Positions 55,979 through 64,000 of a stretch of 64,000 nt of DNA are shown one piece after another. A program made the translations under genes and the position numbers. The first letter of the stretch is position 1. Every line of letters starts with the position of its first letter. This stretch comes from Rhodospirillaceae bacterium (lineage in GTDB: Bacteria > Pseudomonadota > Alphaproteobacteria > Dongiales > Dongiaceae): assembly GCA_016712715.1 (NCBI GenBank), contig JADJQM010000001.1, positions 682,001-746,000 on the forward strand, in the 5' to 3' direction. The notes under the pieces are model-generated. The model did not search any database. It saw nothing but the letters and a program-made list of their open reading frames with translations, and was not told the DNA's origin.

Positions 55979-57555
55979 CGGCTGTGGCCTCCGGTGAGTG
56001 CGATCCGGCGCAATTCGGGCAGGATGGTGGCGAGCGGCGTCATCGGTTCGACGCCGCCGAAGCCGCGATAGAGCCCGCGGAACATCGCATAGAGCGCCTC
56101 GTAGGTCGCTCGTGTCGCGGGTCCGGGCTGAAAGTCTTGAACGGCAGGCACATCTGGCTTTGCGCCGCCGCGACATCAGGATAGATGCCGGCCGCCATGC
56201 TGCCGAGATGCCGGCGCCAAAGCCGGTGGGGACACCGTCCGGCACCAGCACAGGCTTGCCCAGGACATTGGCATAGACCTGGTTGAGGACCGGATTGTGC
56301 TGCGGAATGCCGCCGCCATTGATGATGCGGTCGATCGGCACGCCACCTTCGGCCATGCGTTCCAGGATGAGGCGCGTATGGAAGGCGGTGCCTTCGATGG
56401 CGGCGAAGAGTTCGTCCTGGGCGGTGTGCAGGAGGTTCCAGCCCAAGGTGATGCCGCCGAGATCGGGCCGCACCAGCACGGTGCGGTCGCCATTGTCCCA
56501 GGTGAGGCGCAGGAGGCCGGTCTGGCCGGCGCGGTATTGCTCGAGCCCGCGCGAGAGATCGGCGATGCGAACATTGGCGCGCCGGGCGATGGCATCGAAA
56601 ATATCGCCGGTCGCCGAGAGGCCCGCCTCGATGCCCATGAGATGCGGATCTACGCTGCCCGGCACGATGCCGCAGAGGCCGGGAATGAGGCCCACATCCT
56701 TGGCGGTCGCGATGATGCAGGTTGAGGTGCCGACGACATTGACGACGTCGCCCACCTTGCAGCCGGCGCCGAGCGCGTCCCAATGCGCATCGAACGCCCC
56801 CACCGGAATGGGAATGCCGGGCCTGATGCCGAGGCGTTCCGCCCAGGCCGGTGTCAGGTATCCGGCGATCTGGTCGGAGGTGCAGAAGGTGCCGCCGATT
56901 TTCGCGCGGATGCCATCGAGCAGCGGATCGACGCGGGTGAGGAAGTCCTGCGACGGCAGGCCGTTCCAGCGCGGGTTCCACATCCATTTATGGCCCATGG
57001 CGCAGACGCTGCGCTTGACCTGAGTGGGATCGGTGACACCGGTGAGGGTCGCCGCCACCATGTCGCAATGTTCAAGGGCGGTGACGAACTGCCCGCGTTT
57101 GGCCGGATTGTGGCGCAGCCAATGCAGCACCTTGGCAAAGCCCCATTCATGGGAATAGACGCCACCGCACCAGTTGATCGCCTCAAGCCCGTCCTTATGC
57201 GCCTGTTCGGTAATCTCCTGCGCCTCGGCTTTTGCGCGATGGTCGCACCAGAGGTAATAGTCGTCGAGGGCTGCAGCCCCTCACCCACCATGATGACGCT
57301 GGATCCGGTCGTGTCGATGGCGAGTGCAATCACATCCTGGCCGGAGATGCGGCTCGTCCCCAGCACCTTGTCCATGGCGGCGGCCAGCGCCTTCATCTGG
57401 TCGTCATGGGACTGGGTCGCATAATCCGGATCGTCGCGCCGGCGATGCAGCGGATAGTCGGCGCTGGCATGGCCCAGCGCCTTGCCCGCCTCTGAGAACA
57501 AGGTCACGCGGACGCTCAAGGTACCGAAATCAACGCCGGCGACGACAGATTGCAT
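55975..57555 (-). pseudogene. FGGY family kinase, ribulokinase-like, three frameshifts
   Basis: Joined over three frameshifts this is a kinase of about 527 residues close to L-ribulokinase: GVDFGTLSVRVTLFSEAGKA (phosphate 1 motif), LDDYYLWCDHRAKAEAQEIT, CGGVYSHEWGFAKVLHWLRH, GAFDAHWDALGAGCK, INGGGIPQHNPVLNQVYANV. Frame is lost near 57269 (C missing), 56200 (one base missing) and 56120 (one base missing). Its start overlaps the epimerase stop as TGATG, and its stop overlaps the aldolase start as ATGA. It likely makes a 5-phosphate of L-ribulose or a related ketose. Confidence 0.83.
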
Positions 57556-58265
57556 CAGGGTTGTGCCTGCTTGGAACTGGATTGGCCATAGGTGGCGGCG
57601 GCGCCATGCTTACGGAAGTAGTGCCGGTCGAGCAAGGCCTGCGACAGGCCGACGGCATCGGGCCGCAAGCTCATCGTGTGGAGCGCCATACGCGCCACGG
57701 ATTCCAGGACGATGGCGTTATGGACGGCGGCGCCCGGGTCAATGCCCCAGCAGAAGGGACCGTGGCCGGCCACCAGGGCAGCGGGCAGCGACATCGGGTC
57801 CTGGTTGCCCAGCGCCTCGACAATCACAATCCCGGTGTTGTGGACATAGTCGCCGTTGATCTCGGCATCGGTGAGGTCGCGCGTCACCGGCACGGGGCCA
57901 TGGAAATAGTCGGCATGGGTGGTGCCAAGGGCCGGAATGGGCCTGCCCGCCTGCGCCCAGATGGTCGCGAATTCGGAATGCGAATGCACCACGCCGCCGA
58001 TGGCGGGAAAGGCGTTGTAGAGGACGAGATGCGTGGCGAGGTCAGAGGATGGCCTGAGATCGCCGAAGACCTTGGTGCCGGCGAGATCGGTCACGACCAT
58101 GTCGTCCGCCTTCATGCGGTCATAGGGCACGCCGCTGGGCTTGATGACGACGAGGCCTTTCGCGCGGTCGATACCGCTCACATTGCCGAAGGTGAAGAGG
58201 ACAAGCCCGCCACGCACCAGATCGAGATTGGCTTCGAGTACCTGCTCGCGCAACGCCTTCAGCAT
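57555..58265 (-). CDS. L-ribulose-5-phosphate 4-epimerase-like class II aldolase/adducin protein
   Basis: A 236-residue zinc enzyme of the AraD type. It has FGNVSGIDRAKGLVVIKPSG, the metal-binding histidines in VVHSHSEFATIWAQAGRPIP and ALVAGHGPFCWGIDPGAAVH, GTTHADYFHGPVPVTRDLT, and the AraD tail LLDRHYFRKHGAAATYGQ. Reaction by family: L-ribulose 5-phosphate to D-xylulose 5-phosphate. It is tightly coupled to the ribulokinase-like gene that follows. Confidence 0.88.
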   Translation of the reverse strand: MLKALREQVLEANLDLVRGGLVLFTFGNVSGIDRAKGLVVIKPSGVPYDRMKADDMVVTDLAGTKVFGDLRPSSDLATHLVLYNAFPAIGGVVHSHSEFATIWAQAGRPIPALGTTHADYFHGPVPVTRDLTDAEINGDYVHNTGIVIVEALGNQDPMSLPAALVAGHGPFCWGIDPGAAVHNAIVLESVARMALHTMSLRPDAVGLSQALLDRHYFRKHGAAATYGQSSSKQAQP

Positions 58266-58276
58266 CTTGCAACCTT

Positions 58277-58323
58277 AAGAAAAGAAACCGCCGGCCGCGG
58301 CTCAGGGAAACCGCGGCCGGCGG
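58277..58323 (-). terminator. Strong hairpin between the binding-protein and epimerase genes
   Basis: A perfect 13-bp stem (58288-58300 with 58311-58323, CCGCCGGCCGCGG) with a ten-base loop, followed on the minus strand by TTTCTTTTCTT. It lies just after the binding-protein stop. It may partly end transcription or protect the upstream mRNA, keeping binding protein above the enzymes. Confidence 0.7.
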
Positions 58324-58332
58324 GCTGGGAAA

Positions 58333-59266
58333 TCAGTGCGAGGTCCAGCCCTTGTAGGAGCCGAGGTTCTCGTTGGTGATCAACACCGGGTCGAGCAGGA
58401 TCACATTGGGATCCGGCTTCTTGCCGGCGAGGATGCCGGCAGCCAGTTCAAGCGACTGGCCGGCCATGGTGTAGGGATCCTGCGAGGACGAGGCCTTGAT
58501 CAGCGAGGTGCCGGTCTTCAATTCGGCTTCGATATCCGGCGCCCCGTCGACGGCAGTGATGATGAATTCGCTGCGGCCCATCTGCACCGCCGCCAGGCTG
58601 GCGCCGATGCCGGTCGGGTCGTTGATCGCGAAGATGCCATCAACCTTGGGGAAGCGGGTGAGCAGGCTCTGCGTCACGGCAAAGCCGCCATCGCGCGAGC
58701 CCTTGGCGTCCTGGTCGTCGGAGAGGACCTTGATGCCTGGGTTGGCGGCAAAGACTTCCTTGCAGCCCTTGACCCGATCGGTCACCGAGGTCACCTGCGG
58801 GCCGTTGACGATGAGCACGTCGCCCTGGCCCTTGAGATGGTCGACGATGTACTGGCAGGCGAGCGTGCCGGCCTTCACATTGTCGGTCATCACCGTGACG
58901 TCCGGCACCATCGGCACCCACGTCGAAGGCGGCGACGACGATGCCGGCAGCCTGTGCCTTCTTGATAGCGGGGGCAATGGCAACCGGGTCGACGGCGTTG
59001 ATCATGATGACGTTGACGCCGGCGGCGATGAAGTTATCCACCTGCGTGAATTGCTTGTTGAGATCATAGTCGGACGAGACCGAGATGACTTCGACATCCG
59101 GGTTGATCCCCTTGGCCTTGTCCTCGATGCCCTTGATCGTGGCGACGAAGAACGGGTTGCCGAGCGAACCGACTGAGATGCCGACTTTCTTGAGTTCCTG
59201 GGCCGCTGCCGGCGCCGCGAGGCTTGCGGCAACCACCAGTCCGAGGGCGAGACGAGTGAGCTTCAT
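58333..59266 (-). pseudogene. Sugar ABC transporter substrate-binding protein, frameshifted
   Basis: Joined over one frameshift this is a ribose-type binding protein of about 310 residues: signal peptide cut near PAAAQEL, then KKVGISVGSLGNPFFVATIK, INAVDPVAIAPAIKKAQAAG and, after the break, DVTVMTDNVKAGTLACQYIV through AINDPTGIGASLAAVQMGRS. Frame is lost near 58903 (one base too many). It is third in the transporter set, after ATPase and permease. Ligand is probably a pentose or polyol given the enzymes downstream. Confidence 0.88.
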
Positions 59267-59363
59267 GTTTCCTCCTGTTGGATTTACGTGACCCGGCCGA
59301 TGGCTCGGCCAGGCACGGCTTTCTATCCAGCGACTTCTTTGAGCGCCGGCACCCATGGCCCCG

Positions 59364-60371
59364 TCATGTGCGCCCACCTTCCCGCAAACGATAGCGGTCG
59401 AGTGCCACGGCACAGATGATGACCAATCCCTTGATGATGTATTGCCAGATGTCCGAGATCCCGAGGAGGATCAGGCCATTGGTCAGAATGGCGATGATGA
59501 GCGCGCCGATCAGCGTGCCCCAGATCGAACCGATACCGCCGGTGAAGCTGGTACCGCCCAGGATGACGGCGGCGATGGCATCCAACTCATAGCTCTGGCC
59601 CAGTTGCAGGCCGTTGGCGGCATAGAGCCTGGCTGCCGACATGGCGCCGCCGAGGCCGGCCAAGAGCCCCGCCATGGAATAGACGAAGAGCAGGATCTGC
59701 CAGACCTTGATGCCGGCAAGGCGCGCCGCATCGGGATTGCCGCCCACCGCATAGATGCGGTTGCCGAGCACGGTCCGTCGCAGGATGAACCAGGAGAGGA
59801 TGACCACGGCAAAGGCGATGATGACCAGCCACGGCACATGGAACAGCGTGCCGTTGCCGATGAAGGCGAAGGGGAGTTCCGGGTTGAAGACGGTCGTATC
59901 CTCGCCCATGAGGCGCGCCACACCGCGCACGGCGGTGAGCGAGCCCAATGTCACGATGAAAGGCGGCAGCTTCATGGCGGCGATGAGGATGCCGTTGATG
60001 AGACCGAAGATGAGGCCGATGAGGAGCGCCGCCGGCACACCTAGGAGGCCGTAATCCGGCACTTTGGAGACGATGATGGCGATCATGGCGGAGGCAGCCA
60101 GGATCGAGCCGATGGAAAGGTCGATGCCGCCGGTCAGGATGACGAAGGTCATGCCGGCCGCGAGCACGATGTTGATCGCCGCCTGCTGCGCCACGATGGA
60201 GAGGTTCATCCAGCTCATGAAGCGGTCGGTCGACACTTCAAAGAAGATGGCGAGGATGATCAGGATCGGCAGCATGCCGACTATCTGCAGCACCGCGCGC
60301 ATCTTCTGCTTGCGCGCGAGCGAGGCCTGGTCCGATCCTTGCGCGGTTGCGTCCGCCGTCCTGTCGCTCAT
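59364..60371 (-). CDS. Sugar ABC transporter permease (RbsC type)
   Basis: A 335-residue inner-membrane permease of the ribose/xylose family. It shows GMTFVILTGGIDLSIGSILA (family signature), about eight to ten helices, LGRRIYAVGGNP-like GNRIYAVGGNPDAARLAGIK (EAA-type coupling region) and AIAAVILGGTSFTGGIGSIW. It lies 29 bases after the ATPase and 97 bases before the binding protein. Confidence 0.92.
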   Translation of the reverse strand: MSDRTADATAQGSDQASLARKQKMRAVLQIVGMLPILIILAIFFEVSTDRFMSWMNLSIVAQQAAINIVLAAGMTFVILTGGIDLSIGSILAASAMIAIIVSKVPDYGLLGVPAALLIGLIFGLINGILIAAMKLPPFIVTLGSLTAVRGVARLMGEDTTVFNPELPFAFIGNGTLFHVPWLVIIAFAVVILSWFILRRTVLGNRIYAVGGNPDAARLAGIKVWQILLFVYSMAGLLAGLGGAMSAARLYAANGLQLGQSYELDAIAAVILGGTSFTGGIGSIWGTLIGALIIAILTNGLILLGISDIWQYIIKGLVIICAVALDRYRLREGGRT

Positions 60372-60400
60372 ACCCGGTCCCTTTTACAAAAATCCTGCCC

Positions 60401-61975
<1,575 letters not shown>

Positions 61976-62043
61976 GAGGCGGTCCCTGTCATCACGCTTC
62001 CTCGGGCCTCGGCGGCTTTTGGTTTGCCGCTCGATTTGTGATA

Positions 62044-62148
62044 TAGAAACTTCCGTATCGAAAGTCGATTGTCAAGCTTGTTCGAAAAGCGACACATTTC
62101 TGCGGTATTTCCCCTCAACTTGACGTCGATACAGAGTTTCGCTTTCTA
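62044..62148. promoter_or_regulatory. Divergent promoter region with inverted TAGAAA/GTATCGA elements
   Basis: TAGAAA-N5-GTATCGA (62044-62061) faces TCGATAC-N10-TTTCTA (62126-62148). TTTCG-type repeats (TTCGAAAAGCG, GTTTCGCTTTC) lie between. Boxes of the TTTCG(N)TTTC kind are typical for DeoR-family sugar regulators, and the deoR gene starts 27 bases later. Confidence 0.45.
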
Positions 62149-62175
62149 TGAGCGCGGACAGAACGGACCCAACGC

Positions 62176-63021
62176 ATGACCGCCGAAACAGCCGAAGTCG
62201 AGATTAGTGCCGCCGGCAGCGGTCCCGAATCGTCGAATTCGGACGCGCGTCGGCAGCAGATGCTGTCCTTCATCCAGGCCCATGAATTCGCCCGGATCTA
62301 TGACCTTGCCCGGCAGTTCGGCGTCTCCGAAGTCACCATCCGTAGTGATGTCGACATATTGGCGCGGACCGGTGGCATCCGCCGGGTGCGGGGCGGCGCC
62401 ATGCGCATCGTGGAAGCAGTGCCGGAGGTCGATTACGAGGCCAGGGCTGCAAGTTATCTGCCGGAGAAGCGGCTGATCGGCCAGGCTGCGGCGGCCATGC
62501 TGTCGCCCGGCGACAGCCTCATCCTGGATGTCGGCACCACGGCGATGGCGATCGCCAATGCCATCGTCGACCGGCACGATCTCACCAACCTCACCATCTT
62601 CACGCCGGGGCTCAACATAGCGCTGGCCCTGGAGCGCGCCATTCCGCGGGTCGAGGTGGTGGTGACCGGCGGCACCCTGCGGCCGCAGCAGCATTCGCTG
62701 GTGGGACCGGTGAGCACGCTGATCCTGGAGCGCATCCGTGCCTCTTTCGCCTTCATCGGCTGCAACGGGGTCGATCCCTCCTTCGGCATCATGGGGCTGA
62801 GCCTGCCCTACGCGGCGCTGAAGCAGGCGATCTTGCGCGCGGCACGCCTCGGCATCGTTGTGACCGATGCCAGCAAGTTCAAGCAGACCTCCCTGGTACG
62901 GGTCTGCGGCTTCGAGGATGTCGACATGATCATGACCGCCGGATCGCCCGATCCCGCCGCCGTCGCCGCGGTGCGGGAATCCAGCGTCGAACTCCGTATC
63001 CTCAGCAGCGACAAGAGCTAG
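62176..63021 (+). CDS. DeoR/GlpR family transcriptional regulator
   Basis: A 281-residue repressor: winged helix (about residues 30-85, FARIYDLARQFGVSEVTIRS and GGIRRVRGGAM) and a C-terminal sugar-phosphate-binding DeoRC domain (DVGTTAMAIANAIVDRH, IGCNGVDPSFGIM, VTDASKFKQTSLVRVCGFED). Members sense a phosphorylated pathway intermediate. It is divergent from the transporter operon and most likely its repressor. The ribosome site is weak. Confidence 0.92.
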   Translation: MTAETAEVEISAAGSGPESSNSDARRQQMLSFIQAHEFARIYDLARQFGVSEVTIRSDVDILARTGGIRRVRGGAMRIVEAVPEVDYEARAASYLPEKRLIGQAAAAMLSPGDSLILDVGTTAMAIANAIVDRHDLTNLTIFTPGLNIALALERAIPRVEVVVTGGTLRPQQHSLVGPVSTLILERIRASFAFIGCNGVDPSFGIMGLSLPYAALKQAILRAARLGIVVTDASKFKQTSLVRVCGFEDVDMIMTAGSPDPAAVAAVRESSVELRILSSDKS

Positions 63022-63099
63022 CCCGCGACCTTGCCGAATCTCCGCCGCCGGTCCAGTCTGGGCTGCGTTTCCTGATTTCGGATTTTAAAAGAGGCCAAG

Positions 63100-64000
63100 A
63101 TGCGGGCTGCCCTGCTCGATCAATTCCGCGGGCCGCTCATCTTGCGCGATGTGGCCGACCCCGCCTGCCCCACCGACGGCGCCGTGATCGAGGTGAAGGC
63201 TTGCGGCGTGTGTCGCTCCGATTGGCATGCCTGGAAGGGCGCCGATCCGGATGTCGCCGCCCCCCATGTGCCGGGGCATGAATTCGCCGGCGTCGTGGTC
63301 GAGGTGGGGCCCAATTGCCGCCGCTTCAAGAAGGGCGACCGGGTCACGGCACCCTTCATCATCGCCTGCGGCGATTGCCCGGATTGCCGCGGAGTAGAAG
63401 CCACCGTCTGCGCCCATCAATATGTCGTGGGCTTCTCCGGCTGGGGCGCCTTTGCGCAGTTCACCGCTGTCACGCATGCGGATTTCAATCTGGTGCCTTT
63501 GCCGGCCAGCATCGATGTTGCCGCCGCCGCGGCGATGGGCTGCGGCATGACGACCGCCTTCCGCGGCCTCGTCGACCGCGCCGATCTGCGGCCGGGCGAA
63601 TGGCTCGCAGTTCATGGCTGCGGCGGTGTAGGCATCTCCGCCATCATGATCGCCGCGGCCATCGGCGCGCAGGTCCTGGCCATCGACGTGAACGAGGACG
63701 CGCTGGCCTTGGCGCGCGCGCTCGGCGCCACTCGGACGCTTAATGCCGGCACCTCGCCGGATGTCGCTGAGGAGGTGCGCGCGCTGACCGGGGGTGGTGC
63801 CCACGTCTCGATCGATGCGCTGGGCATCACGGCGACTTTCCACAATTCGATCCGCTCCTTGCGCAAGCTGGGACGGCATGTGCAGATCGGCATGCCGCTC
63901 GAGGAGCATGCGGCCCCGACGATCCCGCTGCTCGAGACTGTCTATTCGCGGCAGATCAACATCATGGGGACGCGCGGCATTGCCGCCAGCCGCTTCCCGG
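63100..64000 (+). CDS. Zinc-dependent alcohol/polyol dehydrogenase (3' end beyond window)
   Basis: The first 300 residues of a medium-chain dehydrogenase. Catalytic zinc ligands appear in ACGVCRSDWHAWKG and PGHEFAG; the structural zinc site is CGDCPDCRGVEATVC (four Cys); the NAD-binding motif is HGCGGVGISAIMIAAAIGAQ. The ATG at 63100 follows AAAAGAGG at the right distance. It lies 79 bases after the DeoR gene on the same strand and probably belongs to the same pathway, perhaps oxidising a polyol to the ketose phosphorylated by the FGGY kinase. Confidence 0.88.
   Translation, partial: MRAALLDQFRGPLILRDVADPACPTDGAVIEVKACGVCRSDWHAWKGADPDVAAPHVPGHEFAGVVVEVGPNCRRFKKGDRVTAPFIIACGDCPDCRGVEATVCAHQYVVGFSGWGAFAQFTAVTHADFNLVPLPASIDVAAAAAMGCGMTTAFRGLVDRADLRPGEWLAVHGCGGVGISAIMIAAAIGAQVLAIDVNEDALALARALGATRTLNAGTSPDVAEEVRALTGGGAHVSIDALGITATFHNSIRSLRKLGRHVQIGMPLEEHAAPTIPLLETVYSRQINIMGTRGIAASRFP

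Overview
The window is GC-rich, densely coded and reads as a chromosome segment of an alphaproteobacterium, most likely of the Rhodospirillales type. Supporting points are the gene order lon - hupB - tRNA-Val, the order eno - ftsB - pdhA - pdhB (with its own lipoyl domain) - pdhC - lpdA - lipA - coenzyme-Q-binding protein, and a PAS_5 protein. This assignment is inference; there is no rRNA gene in the window.

Layout. 1-5.3 kb: a minus-strand operon of two PYROXD2/CrtI-like flavoproteins, a GcvT-family folate-dependent methyltransferase, a TetR regulator and the start of an SDR enzyme, with a double palindromic operator in front. 5.4-12.4 kb: a membrane-anchored degenerate nuclease-fold protein, a polar amino-acid ABC pair, a PAS-GGDEF(degenerate)-EAL protein, an orphan periplasmic binding protein, mntP behind a yybP-ykoY (Mn2+) riboswitch, and crcB. 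12.5-17 kb: a methyltransferase flanked by two copies of one repeat, then a DUF6285 / phosphotransferase / acyl-CoA dehydrogenase / SDR module whose two central genes are broken. 17-21 kb: a possible structured RNA, ppa, twin glycine-zipper proteins, a PAS_5 protein, GntR and GNAT genes. 21-27.7 kb: a Fur-box-associated metal cluster (imelysin, multicopper oxidase, di-haem oxidoreductase, second imelysin, DUF1513). 27.7-35.1 kb: assorted genes (hydroxyacid dehydrogenase, class III aminotransferase, AraC/NAD-binding pair, GNATs, DsrE). 35.3-49.7 kb: core genes (tRNA-Val, HU, Lon, RatA-like, LipA, pyruvate dehydrogenase complex, FtsB, enolase, YihY). 49.9-53.7 kb: a secreted Cache-type sensor next to a chemoreceptor, then cbtBA behind a cobalamin riboswitch. 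53.9-64 kb: a sugar/polyol catabolic locus (ABC importer, AraD-like epimerase, ribulokinase-like kinase, aldolase, PfkB kinase) facing a DeoR regulator and a zinc alcohol dehydrogenase that runs off the end.

How genes work together. PdhA, PdhB, PdhC and LpdA form one enzyme complex and LipA makes its lipoyl cofactor. The metal cluster puts periplasmic metal-binding imelysins beside a copper oxidase and a haem enzyme. The sugar locus is a self-contained uptake, phosphorylation, epimerisation and cleavage pathway with its own repressor.

Quality caution. At least fifteen apparent indels and one nonsense codon interrupt ten genes, including the normally essential pdhA. Most sit in short C or G runs, so sequence or assembly error is a serious alternative to real gene decay.
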